Shown: positions 18,139 to 29,486, counted from the stretch's first letter. The stretch: DNA of 64,000 nucleotides from Microvirga ossetica (GCF_002741015.1 NZ_CP016616.1:2079501-2143500); one strand, 5' to 3'. The notes: a model not told the origin generated them from the sequence alone. Numbers and translations: made by a program.

Positions 18139-19170
18139 GGCTCGTCCCCTGTGCGGGAGGCTCGGCGCCGGCCCATCCGGCGCAACCCTCGCTCATCGCA
18201 TAGTGTGGACGAGCCACCTCCGCCGGCAACGAACATACGGTCTGTCAGATCGGGGTGTTTCTCGCCTATGCCAGCCGGCATGGTCATGCCCTGATCGACC
18301 GGGCGCTGTACCTGCCCGAGACCTGGGCCTCGGACGCCGCACGCCGTGATGAAGCGGGCGTGCCAGAGCAGGTCGGCTTCACCACCAAGCCGAAGCTCGG
18401 ACAGGCGATGCTGAAGCGGGCGTTCGCGGCCGGCGTGCCGTGCCGGTGGGTGGTGGGCGACTGCGTGTATGGCGCCGACCATCAGACCCGGCGCCTGATC
18501 GAGGCGCACGGGCGCGGCTATGTGCTGGCGGTCACCTCGGCCCAGCGGCTCGGGTTCAAGCCCGTCGAGGATTGGCTTGAGGACGTGCCGGCCAGAGGCT
18601 GGCGGCGGCTCAGCGCCGGCGATGGCGCCAAGGGTCCACGGCTGTACGATTGGGCCTATCTGCCGTATCGCACGCCGCCGGTGCCGGGCTGGAAAACCGG
18701 GCTGCTGATCCGGCGTAAGAAGGGCCGCCCGCATCAGTTCACGTTCTATCTCACCCGTTCGCCGGAGGAGACGCCGCTCTCTGAGCTGGTGCGGATTGCG
18801 GGTCAGCGCTGGCGGATCGAGAGCTGCTTCGAGGAGGCCAAGGGCGAGACCGGATTGGACGAGTACGAGGTGCGCGCGTGGACGGGCTGGTATCGCCACA
18901 TCACGTTGGCCATGCTGGCGCATGCGTATCTTACCGTCGTGCGCCAGCACGCCATCGGGGGGAGAAGCCCCCGTCGTGCAGGCCGCGGGGTTGCTGCCGC
19001 TCACCGTGCCGGAGGTGCGGCGGCTGCTCTGGCATCTGGTGTGGGAGCAACCGCCTTCAGTTGAAGCGGTCGAGCACTGGTCAACGTGGCGCCGGCGCCA
19101 TCAGCAACGCGCCCGTGAATGCCACTGGCGCAAACGAACTCGACATCGCCGCAATGCCCGGCTGTAGTAT

Positions 19171-20203
19171 TAGAGCATTTTGTCTTTAGACGGGCTCATA
19201 ACCTGAGTTCCTGATGTAGTTGCCGCACTCGTCTGGAGAGAATGCATCGAGCGTTTCACCGATTGTGCTCCAAAGGCTGTCGCGGGTGCGAGCTGCGGCT
19301 TTGCGCAACAGGGCCTTTAGCTTTGCGAACAGTTGCTCAATCGGGTTGAAATCGGGTGAATACGGAGGCAGGTACATCAGGGTCGCACCGCGAGCGGCGA
19401 TCGCCTCTTTGACGCCCGACACCTTATGTGCGGGAAGATTGTCCAGGACCACCACATCGCCAGGGGCGAGAGCAGGAGCCAATGCCTGCTCCACGTAGGC
19501 TCGGAAGGTGGGTCCATCCATGGGTCCGTCCAGCACCAGCGGGGCGATGATACCGGTGTGGCGCAGACCGGCCACAAAGGTGGTTGTCTTCCAGTGTCCC
19601 CAAGGAGCTTTCGCGATCAGACGCTGGCCTTTGGCGCAGCGGCCATAGCGGCGGGTCATATTGGTGGCCGTGCCGGTCTCGTCCAGGAAGACAAAGCGGC
19701 TCGCATCCATAAAGCGCTGCCACACGCGCCAGCGCTGGCGCTCGCGGGCGACATCGGGCCGGTCCTGCTCGGCGGCTCTTAGCGACTTTTTTTACGCCGC
19801 AGGCCAAGCCGGCGCAGATGGTGATGGATGGTCGACAGATCAGGCGTGAGGCCGACGCGGCGTGAGAGTTCCGCCTGGATCTCGGCCAGGGTGATATCCT
19901 TACCGTCAGCAAGCTCGCGCAGAAGAGCCTCGTGCGGCTCCAGGACGGGACGGCGATAGCCGCCGATCTGTGCAGGCTTGAAGCTGCCCGTCTCGCGCAC
20001 ACGCCGCATCAGCTTGATGGCGGCTGAGACGCTGACGGAGTAGCGCCCTGCCGCTTGGCGGATGGAACTGCCCTCCGCAACGGCACCCACTAGGCGTCGG
20101 CGCAGGTCAAGAGACAGAGGTGCCGTCATGCTGAAACCCCACGTCACCAGCCCACGGCTATGGAATCAAACCAGCTGAATCCGTGCAATATCAAACTGCT
20201 CTA
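19171..20203 (-). mobile_element. IS630-family insertion sequence (copy B, different type)
   Basis: Ends TAGAGCATTTTGTCTTTAGAC (trimmed: TAGAGCATTTTG at 19171) and, inverted, TAGAGCAGTTTG at 20203 form imperfect terminal repeats with TA at each end. Its left TA lies within the TTAG duplication at the right end of the IS701, so the two elements are directly abutted. The transposase differs clearly in sequence from that of copy A. Confidence 0.85.
19186..20129 (-). CDS. IS630 transposase, two frames joined by -1 shift
   Basis: The first frame starts at ATG 20129 (MTAPLSLDLRRRL), encodes the helix-turn-helix domain (SSIRQAAGRYSVSVSAAIKL) and runs to RRKKSR. At the slippery sequence A-AAA-AAG (about 19788-19794) a -1 shift continues KSLRAAEQDRPDVARER into the catalytic frame. 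That frame has FLDETGTATNM, VVVLDNLPAHK and SPDFNPIEQLF, the three acidic residues of the DDE triad. The heptamer is a classic -1 frameshift site, so a fused active transposase of about 315 residues is likely. Confidence 0.87.
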
Positions 20204-20309
20204 GAAGCTTCCTACTGGAAGTATTTGTCACTCTTTTGGACCACCGTCGAGCCTGGGCGAGGCATACAGAAAGCCTTGAGCAACACTTTGAAAGAAGTCC
20301 ACTTCTCAC

Positions 20310-20653
20310 CTATAGCGGACCCCACTTGTCTTTGCACCTGCCGCACGCGCTCTCCTGACCGCCATTGCTCACGATGGCATTCCAGTAGCGGCCGGTCTCG
20401 TCCTGATCGTCGGTGGCGATCTGGAACGAGAAAGCTTCGTTATTTTTGAATGCGGGACCTCCGTTGAGGCCAAGACGCGCAACGCCCGCAACGGTGAATT
20501 CGACCGTCAGCACGTCACCCTCTTTGCCGGCCGGGTAGTTACCGGGGCACGGGGCACGGCACCCACCGCGCTATCAGGAAAGGTCTCCGCGTAGAAGCAG
20601 GCAGCAGTCTCAGCGTGCTCGTCGCACCAGAGACAAATCGTATTCTTTGCCAT
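20310..20653 (-). pseudogene. VOC/PhnB-like protein remnant
   Basis: The start at 20653 reads MAKNTICLWCDEHAETAACF and FYAETFPDSAVGAVPRAP, typical of PhnB-like vicinal-oxygen-chelate proteins. A one-base loss near 20540 then shifts the frame; the sequence continues LTVEFTVAGVARLGLNGGP and FSFQIATDDQDETGRYWNAI. It stops at CKDKWGPL, short of the usual C-terminus. It is frameshifted and truncated. It lies between the IS block and the lysR gene and is probably fallout from the same rearrangements. Confidence 0.75.
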
Positions 20654-20778
20654 TGCGTGTTCCTTTCGCTTTGAAGCCAATACTTCGAAGCCAATACTTC
20701 GGCTTTTGGTGAATCAGAATCGGTCCATTCAGGAAAGTACGGACATACTCCTGTTGGACATAGGACGGCATCTCTGAT

Positions 20779-21668
20779 TCAACCGCGATGCCGCAACGCA
20801 TCGACGAGCAGGGTAAAGGCCGGCGTGGGCTGCCGGCGGCTTGGATAGTACAGGTGATATCCTGAGAACGGCGGGCACCAGTCGGCGAGCACCCGAACCA
20901 GCCGTCCATCGGCGAGACAAGCCTGAACCCGATCCTCGAGCAGGTAAGCCAGGCCGTATCCGGCCACTGCCGCCTCAAGAGCCATGAGCGTGCTGTTGAA
21001 CACGAGCCGTCCTTCGACCCGCGCCTTCACCTCCCGATCGCCCTTCTCGAACTCCCATGTCAGGAGGCCGCCGGATTGCATGCGCAGACCGATGCAGTCG
21101 TGGCTGGTCAGATCCTCCGGTGTCCGCGGGCGCGGCCGGTTTGCGAAATAGGACGGTGCGCCGACGACCGCCATGCGTGCATCAGGCCCGATCCGGACCG
21201 CAACCATGTCCTTGGCCACCTGCTCGCCGAGCCTCACGCCGGCATCGTAGCGTCCCGCCACGATATCGGTCAGGCCGTTGTTGAGGTCCAGTTCCACCTT
21301 GATGTCCGGGTAGTCCGGCAGCAGCCGCTCCACTGCAGGCCAGAGAACCGTGTGGGCCGCATGCTCGCCCGTCGTGATGCGGATGGTCCCCGCAGGCTTA
21401 TCGCGGAATTCGCTCAGGGCGGCCATTCCGGCCTCGATCTCGTCGAGGAGCGGCCCCATCGTCGTGAGGAGGCGGTCCCCCGCCGGGGTCGGCGCGACGC
21501 TGCGGGTGGTACGGGTCAAGAGACGAACTCCGAGCTGCGCCTCGAGTCCGCGCACGGTGTGGCTCAGTGCCGACTGAGAGACGCCCAGCTTCGTTGCAGC
21601 CTTCGTGAAGCTCTGTTCCCTCGCGACCGCCAGAAAGGCTTGGAGGTCATTGATGGCGTCTCGCGGCA

Positions 21669-21669
<1 letters not shown>
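20779..21669 (-). CDS. LysR-family transcriptional regulator
   Basis: A 296-residue LysR regulator. The N-terminal winged helix (residues 1-62) reads FLAVAREQSFTKAATKLGVS and LEAQLGVRLLTRTTRSVAPT, and a substrate-binding-type effector domain covers about 90-290. It belongs to the branch with GEHAAHTVLWPAVERLLPDYP-type effector domains, often divergent from oxidoreductase genes. It is transcribed away from the first aldo/keto reductase, with the 30-base site TTCATGA...TCATGCGG starting at its own ATG, so it probably represses itself and controls the redox cluster. The effector is unknown. Confidence 0.92.
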
Positions 21670-22793
<1,124 letters not shown>

Positions 22794-22812
22794 TCGCGCG
22801 CGGGCAAGGGCG

Positions 22813-23691
22813 ATGATCCGTTTCACGTTCGAGGCCATCGGAACCGCTTGGGAGATCGAAACGCCGTCGCCGCTGGAGATTCCGGCACGACGGCGGATCC
22901 TTGAGCGGATCGAGCGGTTCGACGTGACCTATTCGCGGTTTCGGTCGGACTCGCTGGTCTCGCGGATCGCGTCTTCACCCGAGGGCGGGCGTTTCACCCT
23001 CCCAGAGGACTCGATCAAGCTTTTCGATCTTTATGATCGGCTGAACGCCTGCACGGACGGTGCAGTAGATCCGCTGGTTGGGCGCGATCTGGAACTGCTC
23101 GGCTATGACCGAACCTATTCGCTGACGCCGGACATTACCCAACTCCGCAGCCATTCCCTCGCATGGCCGCGTTGGTCGAATGACGTTCGACGTGAGGGTG
23201 CATCGCTCGTTACCCGGTGCCCACTCGTGATCGACATTGGCGCGGTCGGCAAAGGATATCTCATCGATCTCATCGCGGCCATGCTGCGCGAGGAAGGACA
23301 CACGAGCTTCGTCGTGGATGGCAGCGGCGACCTGCTTCATTCAGGACCAAGCCCTCTTCGGATCGGATTGGAGCATCCCTTCGACGCCCGACTCGCCATC
23401 GGTGTGGTGGATCTGAAAGATCGTGCCCTCTGCGCCTCGGCCGTGAACCGGCGCGCCTGGGGTGACCAACTGCATCACGTGATCGACGGACGCACCGGGA
23501 TGCCGACACACGACGTCGTCGCAACCTGGGTTGTCGCGGACGATGCGGCCACCGCAGACGGACTCGCGACGGCTCTCTTCTTCACCCCAGCGGAGCGCCT
23601 GGCACCTGCGTTCCCGTTCTCATGGGTCCGGATGTTCGCCGATGGTCGTGCCGAGATCTCCACTGACTTCGACGGCGAGCTCTTCACATGA
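22813..23691 (+). CDS. apbE: FAD:protein FMN transferase
   Basis: ApbE cleaves FAD and attaches FMN covalently to Ser or Thr in FMN_bind-type proteins. The 292-residue product has the family landmarks: TYSRFRSDSLVSRI (about 37-50), DIGAVGKGYLIDLI (about 143-156), DGSGDLLHSG and the C-terminal HHVIDGRTGMPTHDV and DDAATADGLATALF. No signal peptide or lipobox is seen, so flavinylation may occur before export. It lies 16 bases before an FMN_bind gene, its probable substrate; this pairing is one of the most reliable markers of ApbE function. Confidence 0.93.
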   Translation: MIRFTFEAIGTAWEIETPSPLEIPARRRILERIERFDVTYSRFRSDSLVSRIASSPEGGRFTLPEDSIKLFDLYDRLNACTDGAVDPLVGRDLELLGYDRTYSLTPDITQLRSHSLAWPRWSNDVRREGASLVTRCPLVIDIGAVGKGYLIDLIAAMLREEGHTSFVVDGSGDLLHSGPSPLRIGLEHPFDARLAIGVVDLKDRALCASAVNRRAWGDQLHHVIDGRTGMPTHDVVATWVVADDAATADGLATALFFTPAERLAPAFPFSWVRMFADGRAEISTDFDGELFT

Positions 23692-23707
23692 AGACAGGGA
23701 CGGCGAC

Positions 23708-24142
23708 ATGACGATGGCAAGAAACATGAAACGGATGGTGATGATCCCGGCGGTTATGATGCTGGTGGGAGGCTGGAGCTCCGGTTCGCGCGCGCAAGAG
23801 CCTACGTCGGCTCCCTGGACAGCCACACCTCCAGCCACATCCCTGCGAAACCGCTATGCGGACGGCGTCTATACCGCGACTGGACAATACGGAAACGAGC
23901 CATCGTTCATCACGGTCGAGGCGACCCTGGCCAGTGGCATCATCACCGCAGTGGAGGTGACCCCGCACGCGACGGTTCCCCGCTCGCTCGAGTTGCAGCG
24001 TCGTTTCGCGGCGGCCGTGCCGAAGGTCGTGGTGGGCAGGCCGATCGACCAAGTGAATGTCGGCAAGCTCGCAGGGTCCAGCGGAACGCCGAAGGGCTTC
24101 AATGCCGCGATCCGGCAAATCAAAGAACAGGCCTTGCGATGA
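23708..24142 (+). CDS. Exported FMN_bind-domain flavoprotein
   Basis: A 144-residue protein: a signal peptide (MKRMVMIPAVMMLVGGWSSG, residues 7-26, cleavage near SRAQE), then an FMN_bind domain starting RYADGVYTATGQYG (about 49-62) and ending KLAGSSGTPKGFNAAI. In most relatives the flavin-accepting motif is SGAT followed by TS; here the aligned bases give AGSS, so Ser would replace the acceptor Thr. It should carry covalent FMN in the periplasm as a one-electron carrier. ATG at 23708 is chosen since it gives a full signal peptide; the frame extends upstream inside apbE. Confidence 0.85.
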   Translation: MTMARNMKRMVMIPAVMMLVGGWSSGSRAQEPTSAPWTATPPATSLRNRYADGVYTATGQYGNEPSFITVEATLASGIITAVEVTPHATVPRSLELQRRFAAAVPKVVVGRPIDQVNVGKLAGSSGTPKGFNAAIRQIKEQALR

Positions 24143-24167
24143 TCCAGCACGGATGCCGCCGGAGCCA

Positions 24168-24197
24168 TTCATGAGCAATGCTCATAGGCTCATGCGG
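24168..24197. promoter_or_regulatory. Candidate LysR site upstream of the Tat reductase
   Basis: The 30 bases TTCATGA-6-CTCATA-GG-CTCATGCGG match the site at the lysR start in 21 of 30 positions with identical spacing; the unmatched bases are mostly the six-base spacer. It lies about 90 bases before the Tat-exported aldo/keto reductase, in a 145-base gap that could hold an internal promoter. Confidence 0.5.
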
Positions 24198-24287
24198 CAT
24201 TCCTAGTCTAATCGATCGCAGTCTCCGTGATTAGGTTCGAACCAAGCCGCCCTCCCATAGGCACAGCGATATCCAACGGAGCAAAGC

Positions 24288-25561
<1,274 letters not shown>

Positions 25562-25564
25562 CTA

Positions 25565-26047
25565 GTGAAGTCCCCGAGAACACGTCTTCCGTTGATTGCC
25601 CTGGCCTATGCCGCCGTCATGCTTGTCGGCTGGCAGGCTATTGCCGAGAGCAATCGCGTGACGTTTCCCACCCTCGAGCAGTTGGTGCATTACACGACCG
25701 TCCGGCGCGGCAACGTGACCGAGCACATCATGACCACGCCGGAGGCCATCGAGGCCGTCAAAAAGGGACAGCCGGTCCCGTCTGGCACGCACTTCGTGCT
25801 CGTCGACTACCGCGAGGGCGAAGTCTTCCGCTACTTCGTCATGCAGAAGGGCGACGGATGGGGCGGGGAATATGACGAACGCCGCCGCACCGGCGACTGG
25901 CAGTTCCAGTGGTTCAAGCCCGACAGGACGGTCAACATGAGCGAGAACACCGCCCGCTGCCAATCCTGCCATCAGAGCCAGGCGGGAAGCGAATACCTTT
26001 ATACTGGGTACCGCATTCCCCGGTTCAACGGCACGCCGATCGAATGA
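25565..26047 (+). CDS. Periplasmic cytochrome P460-family protein
   Basis: A 160-residue c-type heme protein. Starting at GTG 25565 gives a clean signal peptide (KSPRTRLPLIALAYAAVMLVGWQAIAE) read here in two parts, with GAGGT upstream at good spacing; ATG 25541 is the alternative. The P460 domain has FPTLEQLVHYTTVRRGNVTE, SGTHFVLVDYREGE and the single heme-binding motif CQSCH near the C-terminus. P460 proteins bind heme with unusual crosslinks and oxidise hydroxylamine or serve as redox proteins. It lies between the Tat reductase and the membrane cytochrome, fitting a role as electron carrier or partner oxidase. Confidence 0.83.
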   Translation: MKSPRTRLPLIALAYAAVMLVGWQAIAESNRVTFPTLEQLVHYTTVRRGNVTEHIMTTPEAIEAVKKGQPVPSGTHFVLVDYREGEVFRYFVMQKGDGWGGEYDERRRTGDWQFQWFKPDRTVNMSENTARCQSCHQSQAGSEYLYTGYRIPRFNGTPIE

Positions 26048-26063
26048 TCCCGGGAGGCCGATC

Positions 26064-26837
26064 TTGAGTTCAATGTTCCTGATGCGGCTGGCGTTCGACC
26101 TGATCGCCGCCGGCCTGCTGCTGCTCGGCCTTGCCTACTGGTGGCTGGGCAACACAGTCCATGAGCTAGTGGGCACGGGCATGTTTTTGCTCATCATCGT
26201 GCACAATGTCTTCAATCGGCGCTGGTACGGCAGGGTCTCCAAAGAGAAACGTCCGGTGCGCGGGTTGTTCAACATCGGGATCACCCTCCTGCTGCTGATC
26301 GCGATGCTCGCCCTGCTCGTCACCAGCGTCTTGATCTCCAACACGCTGTCCGACGTCATGTCAGCCTATGGCGGCTTCACCGTGCGACAGATCCATATCC
26401 TCGCCGCCTATTGGGTGCTCGTCATCGTCTCTATTCATCTCGGCCTGCGCTGGCCGATGATCATGGGCCTGACACGCAACCTGTTCGGCGTCTCGAAGGC
26501 GAGTAGCGTGCGGACCCTTGCACTTCGGGCGAGTGCCGTGGTCATCGCGATCCATGGTGTCTGGAGTTCCTTCGAGCTGGGACTCGGCACCAAGCTCGCC
26601 ATGCAGGTCACGCTCGACTGGTGGAATTTCGAGGAGTCGGTCTTGGGCTTCTTCATCCACTGCATCGCGATCGCAGGGCTCTACATGTCCGTGACCTACT
26701 ACGCCGTGAAATGGCTCCAGCACCGAAGGAACGTGACCTCATCGATCGGGCGCAAGACGGAGATCCCGCGAGGGCTGAAGACGGCCACGCATTCCGACTG
26801 TTCGACCGTGGTCAACGATCAACAGGCTATCGGATAA
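26064..26837 (+). CDS. DUF4405 membrane cytochrome b-like protein
   Basis: A 257-residue membrane protein with about six transmembrane helices (near residues 8-30, 36-50, 68-92, 107-128, 148-168 and 190-212). Histidines sit in or at the ends of helices: VHNVF, RQIHILAAYW, VSIHLGL, IAIHGVW and FFIHC, consistent with two b-type hemes. DUF4405 proteins resemble the membrane cytochromes that pass electrons between quinol and periplasmic flavoproteins. TTG at 26064 has GGGAGG six bases ahead; ATG at 26073 is possible. It follows the P460 gene by 16 bases and is the likely membrane link of the cluster. Confidence 0.8.
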   Translation: MSSMFLMRLAFDLIAAGLLLLGLAYWWLGNTVHELVGTGMFLLIIVHNVFNRRWYGRVSKEKRPVRGLFNIGITLLLLIAMLALLVTSVLISNTLSDVMSAYGGFTVRQIHILAAYWVLVIVSIHLGLRWPMIMGLTRNLFGVSKASSVRTLALRASAVVIAIHGVWSSFELGLGTKLAMQVTLDWWNFEESVLGFFIHCIAIAGLYMSVTYYAVKWLQHRRNVTSSIGRKTEIPRGLKTATHSDCSTVVNDQQAIG

Positions 26838-26844
26838 ATCGCAA

Positions 26845-27879
26845 TTGGGCATCCTCGCATCGCCGTCCGCCACCAGGGCGCTCTCCCTGTTGCTGTTGTC
26901 GACCTGCGCGGTAGCAAAAGCGAACGAGGCCGCCATGGCGCATGACAGGTCCGGTGAGAGCAAAGTGCAGGTGGCGGGCGGAGCCGACGCGGTTCCTCTG
27001 TCCGCGAACAGCAGCATCCGGGACATCCTGAACCATCCGGCGTTCTCGGGGTTCGGTCGGCGGATATTACCGTGGGTTGATCGCACATATGACGAGAGCA
27101 TGCGGCTAGCCGATATAGGCTCGCTCCTGCCGTACCACACGCAGGTCCGTCCCGAGACGGTGGTGGGATCGTTGAACCGCATGATCGACGATGTGGGCAA
27201 GGGCAGAACCATCTTCTACGACTTCTACACCGAAGCGCAGAAGCGAGAGGATCCGACGAAGAAGCAGACTGGGTTGTTCTTCTTCCGCGGAAAGCTGGGG
27301 GCACCCTTTGCGGTCATCGCGCCCGGAGGCGGGTTTTCCTATGTTGGCTCCGTCCACGAAGGCTTTCCGTATGCCGTCGAGATCAGCAAAAAGGGATACA
27401 ACGCCTTCGTCCTGAAGTATCGGGTGGGACAAGGCGGAACGGTCGCCACCCAGGATCTGGCTGCGGCCATTTCGTACATCTTCGAGAATGCCGACACGCT
27501 CAGGGTTGGAACGCAAGGCTATTCCCTGTGGGGCAGCTCCGCGGGGGCGAGGATAGCGGCGTCTATCGGATCGCACGGCGTCGCCCGCTTCGGAGGGAAG
27601 GACTTGCCGAAGCCGGTTGTTGTCGTGATGGCCTACACGGCCCATTCAGACCATTCGTCCGATGACCCTCCGACCTTTGTGGTTGTGGGCGAGCACGACG
27701 GGATCGCGCCTCCTTCCGCGATGGAACGGCGGATTGCGGCACTGCGACAGGCCGGTACGGAGGTGGACTACCGGAAGTACAAGAACCTCGGTCACGGCTT
27801 CGGGCTCGGTACCGGCACGAGCGCCGAAGGGTGGATCGCCGACGCTATTCAATTTTGGACAAAATTTACTCGGAATTGA
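26845..27879 (+). CDS. Exported alpha/beta hydrolase
   Basis: A 344-residue hydrolase with a signal peptide (ALSLLLLSTCAVAKANEA, about 12-29). The alpha/beta fold shows the oxyanion region APGGGFSYVGSVHEG (about 158-172), the nucleophile elbow WGSSAGAR, the acid in VGEHDGIAPP and His in LGHGFGLG. It resembles acetyl-xylan-esterase or BD-FAE-like enzymes; the substrate is unknown. The TTG start at 26845 lacks a clear ribosome site, so it may depend on coupling to the gene 7 bases upstream. It puts an esterase activity in the periplasm beside the redox proteins. Confidence 0.82.
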   Translation: MGILASPSATRALSLLLLSTCAVAKANEAAMAHDRSGESKVQVAGGADAVPLSANSSIRDILNHPAFSGFGRRILPWVDRTYDESMRLADIGSLLPYHTQVRPETVVGSLNRMIDDVGKGRTIFYDFYTEAQKREDPTKKQTGLFFFRGKLGAPFAVIAPGGGFSYVGSVHEGFPYAVEISKKGYNAFVLKYRVGQGGTVATQDLAAAISYIFENADTLRVGTQGYSLWGSSAGARIAASIGSHGVARFGGKDLPKPVVVVMAYTAHSDHSSDDPPTFVVVGEHDGIAPPSAMERRIAALRQAGTEVDYRKYKNLGHGFGLGTGTSAEGWIADAIQFWTKFTRN

Positions 27880-27973
27880 GACCGGAAATCGGTTTCGACG
27901 GACCTTTGGTGTCCAATTCCGGGAACAAACAGATCGGAAAGACTTGAACCCAAAGGCAGCAGAGAGAAGTTTT

Positions 27974-28801
27974 ATGACAAATGTGATTGTCGTCATTGGA
28001 GCCGGATCGATCGGCCAAGCCATCGCGCGGCGGGTGAGTGCTGGTAAGCATGTCCTGCTCGCTGATCTGCGCTCCGAAAACGCCGATGCGGCAGCGAAAA
28101 CCCTGAGCGAGGCCGGGTTCACCGTGAGCACTGCCACCGTCGACGTGTCATCGCGCGCCTCGGTTCACGCTCTGGTCGAGATGGCCACGGCGCTGGGTGA
28201 AGTCTCCGGCGTCATCCATGCCGCTGGCGTCTCGCCGACCCAAGCCTCGCCGGAAACGATCCTCAAGGTCGATCTCTACGGCACCGCACTTATGCTCGAG
28301 GAGTTCGGCAGCGTCATCGCGTCCGGAGGCGCGGGCGTCGTGCTCGCGTCCCAGTCAGGGCACCGCCTGCCGCCGCTCTCCGTCGAGCAGAACGCGGCAC
28401 TCGCAACGACGCCTACTGAAGACTTGCTCAAGCTGCCGATGCTTCAGCCCGACCAGGTGAAGGAACCCCTTCACGCCTACCAGATCTCGAAGCGGGGGAA
28501 TTCGTTGCGGGTGATGGCCGAAGCCGTTCGCTGGGGCAAGCGTGGTGCACGGATCAATACCATAAGCCCCGGGATCATCATCACGCCGCTCGCGAAGGAT
28601 GAACTCGAGGGGCCGCGCGGCCCCGGCTACCGCCGCATGCTCGAGTTGTCAGCCGCGGGGAGAGCCGGCACCCCGGACGAAGTTGGAACCGTCGGCGCCC
28701 TCCTCATGGGTCCAGATGGCGCGTTCATTACGGGCAGCGATTTCCTCATGGATGGTGGCGTGACGGCCGCCTATTGGTACGGCGAACTCGCGCCGAAGTA
28801 A
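27974..28801 (+). CDS. Short-chain dehydrogenase/reductase
   Basis: A 275-residue SDR. The dinucleotide-binding motif is GAGSIGQAIARR (residues 9-20), Asp in LLADLRSE suggests NAD preference, and the active-site YQISKRGN gives the Tyr-x3-Lys pair. The end ITGSDFLMDGGVTAAYW is typical. ATG at 27974 is used; the frame stays open upstream but overlaps the hydrolase gene and has no homology. A long loop around residues 130-165 (RLPPLSVEQNAALATTP) is longer than in many SDRs. It probably oxidises an alcohol from the pathway served by the two aldo/keto reductases. Confidence 0.9.
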   Translation: MTNVIVVIGAGSIGQAIARRVSAGKHVLLADLRSENADAAAKTLSEAGFTVSTATVDVSSRASVHALVEMATALGEVSGVIHAAGVSPTQASPETILKVDLYGTALMLEEFGSVIASGGAGVVLASQSGHRLPPLSVEQNAALATTPTEDLLKLPMLQPDQVKEPLHAYQISKRGNSLRVMAEAVRWGKRGARINTISPGIIITPLAKDELEGPRGPGYRRMLELSAAGRAGTPDEVGTVGALLMGPDGAFITGSDFLMDGGVTAAYWYGELAPK

Positions 28802-28927
28802 CTGGCGGCATCATGCACATTTCGCCATCTAATCGCCTGGAGCCACGCACACTAGATGACCCCGCGCATACCTGATTGGAGATCGCGAACACGATCCGAG
28901 CTTTCCAATCGTTAAAGGAGAAGGACG

Positions 28928-29323
28928 ATGGAAATCAAGAGAAGCGGTTCACAAGCCTCGGGCAAGGGACCTGCGGAATGGTTCACCGGCGTTGTCCGGG
29001 TCGATCCGCTGTTCAGCCCGCCCGATCCGGCGCGTGTTGCGGGGGCTCATGTCACGTTCGAGCCCGGCGCGCGCACGGCTTGGCACACCCATCCGCTGGG
29101 CCAGACCCTCATCGTCACGTCCGGCCTTGGCTGGGTGCAGCGCGAGGGCGGCCCTATCGAGGAGATCCGGCCGGGTGACGTGGTCTGGTTCGAGCCTGGC
29201 GAGAAGCACTGGCACGGCGCGACAGCCACCACGGGCATGAGCCACATCGCCATCCAAGAAAAGCTGAACGGCTCTCCTGTCGATTGGATGGAACACGTAA
29301 CGGACGATCAGTACCGCGGGTGA
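28928..29323 (+). CDS. Cupin-domain protein
   Basis: A single-domain cupin of 131 residues. Metal-ligand motifs are [20 protein letters not shown] (His-x-His, then Gln at the usual Glu/Gln site) and the second motif [17 protein letters not shown]. It resembles the quercetin-dioxygenase-like and mandelonitrile-lyase-like cupins that often accompany aldo/keto reductases and carboxymuconolactone decarboxylases. A strong ribosome site (AAGGAGAAGGA) precedes the ATG at 28928. It closes the redox cluster, separated from the SDR by 126 bases that may hold a promoter. It has no export signal. Confidence 0.88.
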   Translation: MEIKRSGSQASGKGPAEWFTGVVRVDPLFSPPDPARVAGAHVTFEPGARTAWHTHPLGQTLIVTSGLGWVQREGGPIEEIRPGDVVWFEPGEKHWHGATATTGMSHIAIQEKLNGSPVDWMEHVTDDQYRG

Positions 29324-29486
29324 TCCCCGCATGCGTTAGGGCGGCAGGCTTGCACCCGAAACATTTCCGTATGGACCTAAGCTCCGGCCTGACCCCCATC
29401 GCCGTTTCTGCTCGCACCGTGCAAGGCTCTTGCCGGAATGCTATCAGGTTCAAGCTCAGAGCCTTCGTGATTAGCAGAGCGAGCAC

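Larger units (their letters stand above)
16745..18242 (-). mobile_element. IS110/IS1111-group element inside the IS701
   Basis: Perfect 10-base subterminal inverted repeats ATGTTCGTTG (16749-16758) and CAACGAACAT (18227-18236) bracket the element, just inside its ends. TC or TCTG appears at both junctions. The transposase is on the minus strand with about 90 bases of upstream and about 310 bases of downstream non-coding DNA. Subterminal repeats and a long 3' non-coding end are marks of the IS1111 group. Confidence 0.75.
16361..19167 (+). pseudogene. IS701 transposase, interrupted and frameshifted
   Basis: The N-terminal part (16361-16744) reads [16 protein letters not shown] to [18 protein letters not shown] and [12 protein letters not shown], with the first catalytic Asp in DETG. 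The C-terminal part resumes at about 18243 (QIGVFLAYASRHGHALIDR) and holds WVVGDCVYG and RWRIESCFEEAKGETGLDEYE. An IS110 element lies between the parts. A second lesion is a one-base change in the GGGGGG run near 18958-18963, after which the expected ending (LLPLTVPEVRRLLWHLVW) is in another frame. The element cannot move on its own. Confidence 0.85.
16312..19169 (+). mobile_element. IS701-family insertion sequence, itself interrupted
   Basis: Terminal inverted repeats TACTACAGCCGGGC (left, 16312) and its complement ending at 19169 are flanked by TTAG at 16308-16311 and 19170-19173, a 4-bp target duplication as expected for IS701. Without the inner IS110 element the unit would be about 1.36 kb. 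Its transposase is disrupted by that element and by a frameshift. Confidence 0.85.
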
